DNA of 64,000 nucleotides from Patescibacteria group bacterium (GCA_016860785.1 BOKC01000004.1:19111-83110); one strand, 5' to 3'. Shown: positions 6,733-14,480, counted from the first letter of the stretch. Program-made: numbers and translations. Notes: a model not told the origin generated them from the sequence alone.

Positions 6733-8898
6733 TTAATTCAACGATTTGTTTCTTAAAAACATTGCATTTACTGCCACGGTAACAGTTGAGGCCGACATAA
6801 AAATTGCGGCCACTGCCGGCTCCACCGGCGGCACCCCGTAAAACATCAACACTCCGGCTGCCAAAGGCAAAGCGATAATGTTGTAACCTGTTGCCCAAAA
6901 AAGATTCTGAATCATTTTATTGTAAGTAAGTCGTGAAAGCTGGATGATTTTTGGAATATCGCGTGGATCGTTTTTAGCTAAAATTATGCCAGCTGACTCA
7001 ATAGCTACATTGGTGCCGGCGCCGACTGCGATTCCCAAATCGGCTTGGGTTAAAGCCGGGGCATCATTGACTCCGTCTCCCACCATCGCCACTTTCAGAC
7101 CACGATTTTGCAGTTCTTTGACTTTCCCTACTTTTTGCTCTGGCAAGACCCGAGCAAAATATTCATCAATCCCTAATTCTTTAGCAACATAAGCTGCTAC
7201 ATCTTCCGAATCTCCCGTAACCATTGCCACTTTAATGTTCTGACTGTGGAGCATCTCAACCGCTTTTTTGGACTCCGAACGAATAACATCAGATAAGGCA
7301 ATACCGCCCAAAAGTTTGTCTCCAGACAGAACAAAAATTACCGTTTTACCTTGCTCTTCTAACTCTTTAACTTTTGAATAAATATCTTCGCTAATTTGAA
7401 TATTTTTTTCCTTTACCAAAACTCCGCTTCCCACTAAAATTTCTTTTCCGAGGATAAATCCTTTTGCGCCTTTACCAGCTAGGCGCTCAAAATTTTTTAT
7501 GTCTTCAAGACCAATATTTCTTTTTTTTGCTTCTTCAACTATTGCTTTGGCAATTGAGTGTTCGGAATATTTATTTACAGAAGCGGCCATTTGCAAAACT
7601 TTATTCTCTTCAACTCCATCAGCAGACAAAATTACATTCACACCAAACCTTCCTTCCGTTAAAGTCCCGGTTTTGTCAAAAAGCACAACTTGGGTTCGGC
7701 GAGCTTCTTCAAGAGCTAGACGCCTCTTTACGATAAAACCGTTTGAAGCCGCCAAGTTGGTGGAAATTGATGCAACTAATGGCACGGCTAGGCCCAAAGC
7801 GTGAGGGCAGGCAATAACCAAAACCGCCACTAGCCGAGCTACCGCAAAGGCGATTTCCCGGCCAGCCAAAAGCCAAGCAGTTAAAGTAATAGCTCCAGCT
7901 GAAACAGCAATAATTGTTAAAACAAGCGCCGCTTTGTCGGAGAGAATTTGAAGGCGTGACTTAGAGCTTTCGGCTTCAGCAACCAAACGCATTATTCCGG
8001 CTAAAAAAGTTTCTTCACCGATTTTTGTTACCTCAACTTCTAAACTTCCGTCGTTGTTTATGGTACCGGCAATTACTTCATCTCCGGCTTTTTTGGAAAC
8101 CAACTTTGATTCACCGGTTACAATTGACTCGTCCAGCTCAGATTGACCCCGAATAACTTTTCCGTCAGCCGGCACTCTCGCCCCCGGTTTTACCAAAACC
8201 ACATCTCCGACTCTAAGCTCTAGAATCAAAATAATTTTTGTTTTAAACCCTCCTTTATTCAAATTAAGGACTTGCGATGTCGATATATTGACATCTGATG
8301 TCCTTAATATTAATTCGGCAGTGTCGGGAATTAATTTTGCTAATTCTTTTAGAGCACCGCGGGCTTTTTTAACCGCCTTCATTTCAAGCCAGTGGCCTAA
8401 AAGCATAATTGTCACTAAAGTTCCAAGCTCCCAGAAAAGAGGGTGTTCGCCGGCAAAAATGGCGTAAATACTCCAAAGATAAGCTGCTGAAATCGCCAAA
8501 GCAATCAAAGTCATCATTCCCGGCAACCGAGCTCGAAGTTCTCTAAATGCCCCTGTCAGAAAAACCCAACCGCCGTAGAAAAAGACGATTGAACCTAAAA
8601 CCAGAATCAAATATTCAAGTCCGGGGAAATACGGTAAGCTTTTGCCGAAAAACAATTCTGGAAGTTCTGAATAAGCTACAAGCGGTATTGTTAAAATTAA
8701 AGCCACCCAAAATTTCCGCAAAAAACTTTCCGTTTTGTGTCCTTGATGTTTATCGTGACTTGCAGCATCTTTACTTTCTACTTTTGACTTTCTACTTTTT
8801 ACTAAATTCATTCCACATTCCGGACACATTCCCGGACCATCTTTTTGAATTTCCGGGTGCATAGGACAAGTATAAAAATTTTTTATAGTTTCACTCAT
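6733..8898 (-). CDS. copB: CopB-type P1B copper-translocating ATPase
   Basis: 721-residue P-type ATPase that exports copper. In order: an N-terminal heavy-metal-binding motif CPMHPEIQKDGPGMCPECGM (11-30), a low-complexity Ser/Lys linker, a His-containing stretch (48-54), two membrane pairs, the actuator TGES (261-264), the metal-site CPH (364-366) that marks the CopB subgroup rather than CPC, phosphorylation motif DKTGT (408-412), and the hinge GDGVND. An insertion of about 15 residues (roughly 201-225) lies in the actuator domain and coincides with a DNA hairpin at 8263-8308. The gene follows DUF305 by 22 nt. Confidence 0.96.
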   Translation of the reverse strand: MSETIKNFYTCPMHPEIQKDGPGMCPECGMNLVKSRKSKVESKDAASHDKHQGHKTESFLRKFWVALILTIPLVAYSELPELFFGKSLPYFPGLEYLILVLGSIVFFYGGWVFLTGAFRELRARLPGMMTLIALAISAAYLWSIYAIFAGEHPLFWELGTLVTIMLLGHWLEMKAVKKARGALKELAKLIPDTAELILRTSDVNISTSQVLNLNKGGFKTKIILILELRVGDVVLVKPGARVPADGKVIRGQSELDESIVTGESKLVSKKAGDEVIAGTINNDGSLEVEVTKIGEETFLAGIMRLVAEAESSKSRLQILSDKAALVLTIIAVSAGAITLTAWLLAGREIAFAVARLVAVLVIACPHALGLAVPLVASISTNLAASNGFIVKRRLALEEARRTQVVLFDKTGTLTEGRFGVNVILSADGVEENKVLQMAASVNKYSEHSIAKAIVEEAKKRNIGLEDIKNFERLAGKGAKGFILGKEILVGSGVLVKEKNIQISEDIYSKVKELEEQGKTVIFVLSGDKLLGGIALSDVIRSESKKAVEMLHSQNIKVAMVTGDSEDVAAYVAKELGIDEYFARVLPEQKVGKVKELQNRGLKVAMVGDGVNDAPALTQADLGIAVGAGTNVAIESAGIILAKNDPRDIPKIIQLSRLTYNKMIQNLFWATGYNIIALPLAAGVLMFYGVPPVEPAVAAIFMSASTVTVAVNAMFLRNKSLN
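8263..8308. repeat. Palindromic insertion inside copB
   Basis: Outer arms ATTAAGGAC (8263-8271) and GTCCTTAAT (8300-8308), inner arms GATGTC (8276-8281) and GACATC (8290-8295). It encodes part of the extra residues between helix 4 and the actuator core of CopB. The reading frame is preserved. Confidence 0.75.
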
Positions 8899-8920
8899 AT
8901 CTAATTTTTAATCTTTCTAA

Positions 8921-9532
8921 TTATTTTTTAGACCATTCTTTTTGCCAGTTTCTCATAATTTCAATCTCTTCAGATTGAGAAGTTATAATCTGGTCAGCCA
9001 AAATTTGCATTTCTGACCGGACACTTCCAGTAGATAGCATTCTGGCCATCATAATGGCCATTTCGTGGTGTAAAATCATTTGCCTTAAAAACTCTAGGTC
9101 GAAATTTTCTGCTCTTAGTAGAGCTTCAACGTCTCCCTCCATTCCCTCCATATGCATCGGCATTTGGCCATGCATCATACCGGACATTCCCGAAAAACTT
9201 TCCGGAACTTCTCCATTAAACCAAGCTTGATACCACTCTTTCATCTGATTATTTTCCAAAGTCTGGGCTTTAATAATATCTTCAGATAAGGATCTAATCT
9301 CTTCCCGCCCTGAACGTTCAAGAGCGAGCTCTGCCATAGCAATAGCACCATTATGATGAGGAATCATCTCCTCAATAAAGTGTCTATCTATATTTCCTAG
9401 AGAAGTAGTGGGTGCTAATTTTTTGCCGGGAGTAAATCCCATCATCAGGTTACCGGAGAAAATTGGTGCAATTGAAATGCCGATAAATATTCCGACAACT
9501 CCTATTAAAATAAACGAAATTTTTGAATTCAT
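8921..9532 (-). CDS. DUF305 family protein, membrane-anchored
   Basis: 203 residues: an N-terminal membrane segment (about 6-26) and a DUF305 domain rich in His, Met and Glu. It shows two ferritin-like motifs, HFIEEMIPHHNGAIAMA and LEFLRQMILHHEMAIMMA, separated by a Met-rich loop (MSGMMHGQMPMHMEGMEG). DUF305 proteins often accompany copper efflux genes; the Met/His clusters would suit copper binding outside the cell. It lies 33 nt after csoR and 22 nt before copB. Confidence 0.92.
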   Translation of the reverse strand: MNSKISFILIGVVGIFIGISIAPIFSGNLMMGFTPGKKLAPTTSLGNIDRHFIEEMIPHHNGAIAMAELALERSGREEIRSLSEDIIKAQTLENNQMKEWYQAWFNGEVPESFSGMSGMMHGQMPMHMEGMEGDVEALLRAENFDLEFLRQMILHHEMAIMMARMLSTGSVRSEMQILADQIITSQSEEIEIMRNWQKEWSKK

Positions 9533-9565
9533 AGATTTTTCTAAAATTAAAAATAATAAAACAAA

Positions 9566-9835
9566 TTATTTCTTTCTTGATAATTTATATAACGACAAAA
9601 TCTCTTTAGTTGCTTTACTCTCTTTTCCAGATTTCATCTGCTCTATAACATGAGTAGACAAATGATTCTCCAAAATCAAATCCTCAATCCCAGAAAGCGC
9701 CTCCTTTACTGCCTCTGCTTGAACAATAATATCAACGCAGTATTTACCATTCTCGACCATCTTCTGGAGACCTCTGATCTGCCCTTCAATTATTTTAAGC
9801 CGTCTTTTGGCTTTGTTTTTATATTCAGCTTTCAT
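9566..9835 (-). CDS. csoR: CsoR/RcnR family metal-sensing repressor
   Basis: 89-residue all-helical repressor of the CsoR/RcnR/FrmR family that senses metal and leaves the DNA when bound. RRLKIIEGQIRGLQKMVE and the Cys at 33 (KYCVDII) are typical. The second site reads NHLSTHV: His58 is present, but the usual copper ligand Cys four residues later is His62, as in the nickel/cobalt sensor RcnR. It heads the copper island and has a CsoR-type palindrome in its own promoter, so autoregulation is likely. The ATG at 9835 has no Shine-Dalgarno. Confidence 0.93.
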   Translation of the reverse strand: MKAEYKNKAKRRLKIIEGQIRGLQKMVENGKYCVDIIVQAEAVKEALSGIEDLILENHLSTHVIEQMKSGKESKATKEILSLYKLSRKK

Positions 9836-9866
9836 ATCGTTATTGATTATTAGTTATTGTTTTCCC

Positions 9867-9895
9867 ATTATACCCCCTAGGGGTATTTTATGCAA
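9867..9895 (-). promoter_or_regulatory. CsoR-regulated promoter of the copper island
   Basis: On the minus strand a -35 TTGCAT (9890-9895) and a perfect -10 TATAAT (9867-9872) are 17 bp apart. The palindrome TACCCCCTAGGGGTA (9871-9885) fills the spacer and overlaps the -10 box. It matches the GC-tract operator type of CsoR repressors. Start of transcription is predicted near 9860, 25 nt before the csoR ATG. Confidence 0.85.
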
Positions 9896-10004
9896 ATTTT
9901 GAAATAAGTACAATGAGAGAAGTAGACTTCTTCCACATTCCATAATCAATCTATAGGAAACAAGCAAGTAACAAAAAAATAATTAGGGGTCAGAATTCTA
10001 ATCA

Positions 10005-10047
10005 TAAAAAAACATTCTAATATTCTATAGAATGTTAGAATGTTTTT
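10005..10047. terminator. Bidirectional intrinsic terminator after the ZIP gene
   Basis: A long, AT-rich inverted repeat ACATTCTAA / TTAGAATGT with inner ATTCTATAGAAT is flanked by A6 on one side and T6 on the other. It ends minus-strand transcripts from the ZIP gene. The 120 nt from here to the copper promoter holds no gene that I can see. Confidence 0.8.
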
Positions 10048-10066
10048 TGTAAAGATTTTTTAAAAA

Positions 10067-10912
10067 TCAGAGAGTTTGGGTTTCCACTATTTCACCAAAA
10101 TTGTTATGTTCCTCCTCATCGTGATGTCCTTCCTCCAAAGCAACAAGGGAAAGCATTATTAGAATTCCAACAATTATAGAAGCGAATTGAATGGCGGATT
10201 TTTTTAGGTTGCGAGTTTTGTGAATTTCCGGCACCAAGTCTGAACCAGCGATATAGATAAAGGCGCCGGCGGCGAAAGCGCCGATGTGAAAAATGTAAGG
10301 CTCCAAAAAAACACCAAAAAGAATAGTCAAACTGGCTCCTAAAACAGCGAACAAGGCGGTAGCAAAATTCCAAGTCAAAGCCTTGAGTCGCGACATTCCG
10401 GAGTGGACTAAAAGCCCGAAATCGGCAATCTCTTGGGGGATTTCGTGCAAAGCCACGGCGATGGCGGTAGTAATTCCAATTTCAATGCTTATAAAGAAAC
10501 TTGCGGCAATTATAACGCCGTCAACCAAATTGTGAACGGAGTCGGAAGTCAAAACTAAAACCCCAAGCGGCTTGATTTTGCCTTTGTAATTTTCCATCTG
10601 CTCTAACGTATGGCACTCTTCTACACTTTCAACACCATGATGGTGGTGCCAATGGAGAAATTTTTCTAAAACAAAAAAAGTTAAAATCCCGGCCAAAACC
10701 ATAAGAGAGATGACTACCCAATTTTCAACGTGTTCAAACGCTTCCGGAATAAGATGGAAAAAAGCATCGCCGAAAAGGGCGCCGGCGGCCAAGCCGACCA
10801 GAACGAAAAGAATTTTTTGCAAAAATTCTTTTTGAAAAGACAGAGTCAAAGCTCCGATCAAAGAGATCAAGCTGACAGCAAAAACACTTAATAAAATATA
10901 AAAAGTTAACAT
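10067..10912 (-). CDS. ZIP family metal transporter
   Basis: 281 residues, about eight hydrophobic segments. The ZIP metal path is visible in SVHNLVDGVIIAASF (helix 4) and ALHEIPQEIADFGLL (helix 5), with a His-rich cytoplasmic loop LHWHHHHGVE between helices 3 and 4 and an HHDEEEH tail. It should import or equilibrate zinc (or iron). It is divergent from a Fur-family gene across 56 nt holding a Zur/Fur-like palindrome, so it is probably repressed when zinc is sufficient. Confidence 0.93.
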   Translation of the reverse strand: MLTFYILLSVFAVSLISLIGALTLSFQKEFLQKILFVLVGLAAGALFGDAFFHLIPEAFEHVENWVVISLMVLAGILTFFVLEKFLHWHHHHGVESVEECHTLEQMENYKGKIKPLGVLVLTSDSVHNLVDGVIIAASFFISIEIGITTAIAVALHEIPQEIADFGLLVHSGMSRLKALTWNFATALFAVLGASLTILFGVFLEPYIFHIGAFAAGAFIYIAGSDLVPEIHKTRNLKKSAIQFASIIVGILIMLSLVALEEGHHDEEEHNNFGEIVETQTL

Positions 10913-10917
10913 TTTAA

Positions 10918-10946
10918 TTGCAAATTATTCGCATTTGTAATAGTAT
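10918..10946 (+). promoter_or_regulatory. Fur/Zur-type operator overlapping the promoter of the Fur gene
   Basis: Imperfect palindrome TTGCAAAT (10918-10925), seven bases, ATTTGTAA (10933-10940); seven of eight arm bases match. On the plus strand TTGCAA (10918-10923) and TAGTAT (10941-10946) are 17 bp apart and could be -35 and -10. The site starts 6 nt from the ZIP start codon, so one regulator could cover both divergent genes. Confidence 0.6.
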
Positions 10947-10968
10947 TATATTATCAGACCCTAAAAAC

Positions 10969-11400
10969 ATGTCAAACAACAAAACAAAACAAGACATCCT
11001 GAAACAAAATGGTTTGAAAGTTACATCGACCCGAGTTTGGATGTTAAAGTTATTCAAAGACTCTCACACCCCTTTAAATGCCGAAAAGCTCCATAAAAAA
11101 ATGGCTGGCAGAGGTGCAGATTTGGCCACCATTTACAGAAATCTTGAAACTTTTCTGGAGAAAAACCTTATCCGCAAAGTAGATCTGGGCGGAAATTTTA
11201 CGTCGTACGAATTAAGCGAAAACCACCATCACCACATCGTCTGTAAAAAATGTGGCTTGGTCGAAGATTTTAACCTCTACCCGAATAAATGTGTCATTGA
11301 CCGCATTGGCAAAAAAATCCTGCGTTCGTCATCTTATTTTGATAGAATAATGGAACACTCTTTTGAACTATTCGGGGTGTGCAGAAAATGCCAAGATTAA
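10969..11400 (+). CDS. Fur family transcriptional regulator, Zur-like
   Basis: 143 residues: an N-terminal winged helix (TRVWMLKLF to the recognition helix ADLATIYRNLETF), then the dimerisation domain with NHHHHIVCKKCGLVEDF, and a second zinc pair CRKC at the C-terminus. These give the structural CxxC...CxxC site and His-rich regulatory site of the family. The context (ZIP transporter, YibE/F protein with a His tail) points to zinc rather than iron. The ATG at 10969 was chosen over the longer open frame because the promoter overlaps the region upstream. Its last 22 nt overlap the next gene. Confidence 0.92.
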   Translation: MSNNKTKQDILKQNGLKVTSTRVWMLKLFKDSHTPLNAEKLHKKMAGRGADLATIYRNLETFLEKNLIRKVDLGGNFTSYELSENHHHHIVCKKCGLVEDFNLYPNKCVIDRIGKKILRSSSYFDRIMEHSFELFGVCRKCQD

Positions 11401-12515
11401 AAACATTTTTTTTAATATTGCTCTTTTTTCTCCTACCGACCGCAAACCAAATCGCTCTTGGTCAAGAAATTCATCAAGATTTTCAGGGGGCATGGAAAGC
11501 AAAGGTTGAGAAAGTGGTTTCTGAGGAAAAGGTCCTAATTCCCGGCACCGATACAGAAACGGTGGTTCAGGTTTTGGAAGCCAGAATTATGGAAGGAGAA
11601 AGAAGTAGTGAAATAATATCTTTGCAAAACGATTACATCCCCCTAAAAATCGGAGACACCTTTTTTCTCAATTTTCTAATAACAATAGACGGAAGAGAAA
11701 TATTCTCTGTCAGGGACGTAGACCGACGACCCACATTGATAATATTTTCTTTGCTTTTTGCGTTTACGATTCTAATTTTCGGAGGATGGCAAGGGCTTAG
11801 GGCGCTGTTGGGATTATTTGGAACTTTTTTAGTCATTATTTACATACTTCTGCCGTTACTTTTAAATGGGTATCCGCCGGTTCTAACAAGCACTTTGATT
11901 GCAACAGTTGTTCTCTTTTTGGCAATCTATTTCACCCACGGATTCAATCGCGAATCAACCGTGGCATTCACTGGAACAATTCTGGCAGTTTCTATCACAA
12001 GCGTCTTAGCTTTTCTTTCAGTTAAAATCGGCCGACTGTCCGGTTTCGCAAGCGACGAAGCCATATATCTAAACTTCAGCACCTTCGGCCAACTTGATCT
12101 TTCCGGATTACTTTTGGCGGGAATAATAATCGGCGTTCTTGGAGTACTCGACGATATTGCCATAACCCAATCGGCCGTGGTTAGCGAACTTTATGGCACA
12201 AATCCAAACCTTTCCAAAAAAGAAGTCTATAACAAAGCCCTGCGAGTCGGGCGCGAGCATGCCGGCGCTTTGGTCAACACACTGGCCTTAGCTTATACCG
12301 GTGCCGCCCTGCCACTTCTCATGCTCTTTTCTATTTCCGAATCCAGTATTGGAATGATTGTGAATCAAGAAGTTTTTGCCTTAGAAATCTTACGAACAAT
12401 AGTCGGAAGCATCGGCCTTGTGCTGACAATACCAATAACAACATTGATTGCCGTCTTTGTGCTGGAAAAATATAAGGGTCAAAAACCAAAAATAGAACAC
12501 CACCATCACCACTAG
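11379..12515 (+). CDS. YibE/F family membrane protein with natural poly-His C-terminus
   Basis: 378 residues (or 375 from the ATG at 11388). A signal or anchor at the N-terminus, an OB-like external domain (about 30-105), then about seven membrane helices of the YibE/F domain with GGWQGLRALLGL and LGVLDDIAITQSAV. The chain ends in KIEHHHHH. YibE/F function is not established; membrane transport has been proposed. The overlap with the Fur gene and the His tail tie it to metal homeostasis in this genome. Confidence 0.88.
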   Translation: MQKMPRLKTFFLILLFFLLPTANQIALGQEIHQDFQGAWKAKVEKVVSEEKVLIPGTDTETVVQVLEARIMEGERSSEIISLQNDYIPLKIGDTFFLNFLITIDGREIFSVRDVDRRPTLIIFSLLFAFTILIFGGWQGLRALLGLFGTFLVIIYILLPLLLNGYPPVLTSTLIATVVLFLAIYFTHGFNRESTVAFTGTILAVSITSVLAFLSVKIGRLSGFASDEAIYLNFSTFGQLDLSGLLLAGIIIGVLGVLDDIAITQSAVVSELYGTNPNLSKKEVYNKALRVGREHAGALVNTLALAYTGAALPLLMLFSISESSIGMIVNQEVFALEILRTIVGSIGLVLTIPITTLIAVFVLEKYKGQKPKIEHHHHH

Positions 12516-12531
12516 AGCGCTAGGAAAAAAT

Positions 12532-12560
12532 TTGCAGTAAAAAACAAGTCGTGCTATACT
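12532..12560 (+). promoter_or_regulatory. Promoter of infC-rpmI-rplT
   Basis: TTGCAG (12532-12537), a 17-bp spacer, TATACT (12555-12560). Predicted start near 12567, giving a 25-nt leader to the infC TTG start. Confidence 0.72.
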
Positions 12561-12591
12561 TTAGAAGTTAATAACTTGTCGCCTAAAATAA

Positions 12592-13104
12592 TTGAATAAC
12601 TGGAAAGCAAGGATAAACCACCAAATTAGGGCCTCTGAATTAAGGGTTATTGGATCCCAAGGCGAAAATCTCGGAATTTTGACCTTAAGTGAAGCTCTCA
12701 AAAAAAGCGAGGAGCTGGGTCTTGATTTAATAGAAATTTCACCAAACGCCAATCCGCCCATAGCCAGAATCTCTGATTTTGGAAAATATCAGTACGAAGA
12801 AAACAAGAAGCAAAAACAAGCGAAGTCAAAATCCCGGTCAGTAGAAGTAAAAAATATACAAATAAAAATCGGTACCGGAGAGCATGACCTTGGCTTAAAA
12901 GCTAAAAAAGCCGGCGAGTGGTTAAGCGAAAAACACAGAGTAAAAATTGATTTGTTCCTACCAGGCCGAACAAAATATCTTGAACAAAACTTCTTGAAGG
13001 ACAGAATGGATAGAATCTTGAAATTATTGCCGGTTGAGTATAAAATCGCTGAACCGCCCAAAAAAAGTCCGAAGGGAATGACAATAATAATAGAGAAAAA
13101 ATAA
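12592..13104 (+). CDS. infC: Translation initiation factor IF-3
   Basis: IF-3 binds the 30S subunit and checks start-codon selection. The 170-residue product has the N-domain (INHQIRASELRVIG, DLIEISPNANPPIARISDFGKYQYE) and the C-domain (KNIQIKIGTGEHDLGLKAKKAGEWL) and a basic tail. No ATG fits: the frame starts with TTG at 12592. Rare start codons are normal for infC because IF-3 discriminates against them and so limits its own synthesis. rpmI and rplT follow as in most bacteria. Confidence 0.95.
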   Translation: MNNWKARINHQIRASELRVIGSQGENLGILTLSEALKKSEELGLDLIEISPNANPPIARISDFGKYQYEENKKQKQAKSKSRSVEVKNIQIKIGTGEHDLGLKAKKAGEWLSEKHRVKIDLFLPGRTKYLEQNFLKDRMDRILKLLPVEYKIAEPPKKSPKGMTIIIEKK

Positions 13105-13175
13105 GTTCTATAAATTAGTTTCGGGATACAATAAAAAACTATAGTCAAAAACTAAGCGTTTAATAACTTAAGATT

Positions 13176-13358
13176 ATGAAAACAAACAAATCGTATACAA
13201 AAAGGTTGAAAGTAACCAGAAAAGGAAAAGTTATTGCAAGAAAAACTGGTCAAAATCATTTCAATTCCAAAGACAGCGGTCGGAAAGGGATTGCAAAAAG
13301 GAGATCCTCATCTCTGAAATTTAACAAGAGAATCAGTAGAAGATTTTTATCAAAATAA
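13176..13358 (+). CDS. rpmI: 50S ribosomal protein L35
   Basis: 60 residues, very basic, with the family pattern MKTNKSYTKRLKVTRKGKV, then HFNSKDSGRKG and the C-terminal KRISRRFL. It sits between infC and rplT, the conserved order; in many bacteria L20 represses this operon. The 71 nt upstream include no Shine-Dalgarno. Confidence 0.96.
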   Translation: MKTNKSYTKRLKVTRKGKVIARKTGQNHFNSKDSGRKGIAKRRSSSLKFNKRISRRFLSK

Positions 13359-13382
13359 AATATTATCTAAGCCGAAAGAACT

Positions 13383-13727
13383 ATGACAAGAGTAAAGAAG
13401 GGGGTTCACGCCCTTAAAACAAGAAAGAATGTTTTAAAGAGAGCCAAGGGTTACAGACATGGCAGGTCAAAAAAAGAAAGACAAGCATATGAAGCGCTAG
13501 TTCATGCTGGCGCTCACGCTTTTGCGCACCGAAGAGATAAGAAAAATGACTTCCGAAAACTTTGGAACGTGCGGATAGGAGCCGCTTCAAAAGAGCAGGG
13601 AGTTTCTTACAGTAAACTGATTGGTGCTCTGAAAAAAGCCAATATCGCTTTAGACAGAAAAATCCTCTCCGGCTTGGCACAAAATCATCCCGAAACTTTC
13701 AAGAGAGTAATTAAAAAAATCTCCTAA
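13383..13727 (+). CDS. rplT: 50S ribosomal protein L20
   Basis: 114 residues. The basic N-terminal arm TRVKKGVHALKTRKNVLKRA extends into 23S rRNA and the globular C-domain has LWNVRIGAA and YSKLIGALKKANI. It is an early assembly protein and the usual autoregulator of infC-rpmI-rplT. It follows rpmI by 24 nt and is the last gene of this operon. Confidence 0.97.
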   Translation: MTRVKKGVHALKTRKNVLKRAKGYRHGRSKKERQAYEALVHAGAHAFAHRRDKKNDFRKLWNVRIGAASKEQGVSYSKLIGALKKANIALDRKILSGLAQNHPETFKRVIKKIS

Positions 13728-13755
13728 CTCCAACAGTCAAAATCCACACCTTGCA

Positions 13756-13783
13756 TTGCGCGAGATGGATATTTTGCTATCAT
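13756..13783 (+). promoter_or_regulatory. Promoter of the small ORF at 13819
   Basis: TTGCGC (13756-13761), 16-bp spacer, TATCAT (13778-13783). Predicted start near 13790, a 29-nt leader containing the Shine-Dalgarno AAGGAGAA. Confidence 0.5.
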
Positions 13784-13818
13784 ATATTTTGGACTCGCAC
13801 ACCAAGAAGGAGAAATCC

Positions 13819-13986
13819 ATGGAAAAAGAGCGTGTGGAAAAACCTCAATCAACAACGCATCCGGCAGAGGAACAGGAAGTGTGCCGGAAAGAAGGAGAAA
13901 AAGAAGAAGGGGGGAAAACCAAACCCCAGCCGAGTCAACTCTGCCGGGAACTCTACCTGAGTAAGGCGGAAAGAGTCAGCAGCTGA
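13819..13986 (+). CDS. Small charged orphan protein (55 aa) with strong Shine-Dalgarno
   Basis: 55 residues, hydrophilic, rich in Glu and Lys (EEQEVCRKEGEKEEGGK) with two cysteines; no family recognised. AAGGAG sits 7 nt before the ATG, which is exceptional in this window. A promoter 36 nt upstream and an intrinsic terminator 17 nt downstream make it a self-contained unit. Its base composition is richer in G than the neighbouring genes. It could be a translated small protein or a structured RNA that happens to be open; the ribosome binding site favours translation. Confidence 0.55.
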   Translation: MEKERVEKPQSTTHPAEEQEVCRKEGEKEEGGKTKPQPSQLCRELYLSKAERVSS

Positions 13987-14002
13987 TGAAGACGGTTTCG
14001 TG

Positions 14003-14030
14003 GGCGCTATCTGTATGGGGCGCCTTTTTC
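14003..14030 (+). terminator. Intrinsic terminator of the small ORF
   Basis: Stem GGCGC / GCGCC (14003-14007 and 14020-14024) followed by TTTTTCTTTT. It is 17 nt after the small ORF stop and abuts the 3' end of the converging membrane protein gene. Confidence 0.65.
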
Positions 14031-14032
14031 TT

Positions 14033-14440
14033 TTAGAAGTTTTTAAAAACTTTCCGGAAGAAAAATAGAGAAGCCAAAAGTCCGCCGGCAAAAGCCGAAA
14101 AGATATCAGAAACTGTGTCTTGAATATAATCAAAGTCGTTAAGAGAAGTCAGACCAAATTTTAGTTCAAAAATTTCCCAAAAAACAGCAACGATCACAAT
14201 AAAAGACGTTGCCAAGAAAGACAGAATCGCCGGATTTTTACGTTCAACATCAAGCAAAAACGCTCCAGAAAAAACCAAAAGCCAGAGAAAAAACAAGACT
14301 GTCCAAAAACCGCCAACAAAGTGCATCAAAATATCAAACCACCAGAGTTCGTAATACAAATAGAAATAGATGGCTACCGTGTGTAAAATAGCAATAGCGA
14401 CAATGAGTCCTAGGATAATTTTTAGAATTTTATTTTCCAT
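14033..14440 (-). CDS. Small membrane protein, YjdF/DUF2238-like
   Basis: 135 residues with four predicted helices. WWFDILMHFVGGFW, AVFWEIFELKF and DYIQDTVSDIFSAFAGG resemble the conserved helices of the VanZ/YjdF (DUF2238) group, in which an HF, an EIFE and a D..D..G.G motif line the membrane. Function of the group is unknown. It is transcribed downstream of the candidate ncRNA at 14481-14642. The family link is based on motif memory and is moderate. Confidence 0.65.
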   Translation of the reverse strand: MENKILKIILGLIVAIAILHTVAIYFYLYYELWWFDILMHFVGGFWTVLFFLWLLVFSGAFLLDVERKNPAILSFLATSFIVIVAVFWEIFELKFGLTSLNDFDYIQDTVSDIFSAFAGGLLASLFFFRKVFKNF

Positions 14441-14480
14441 TTTTTAACTAGTTTTGCACGCCTTAATGATATCACAGTGC

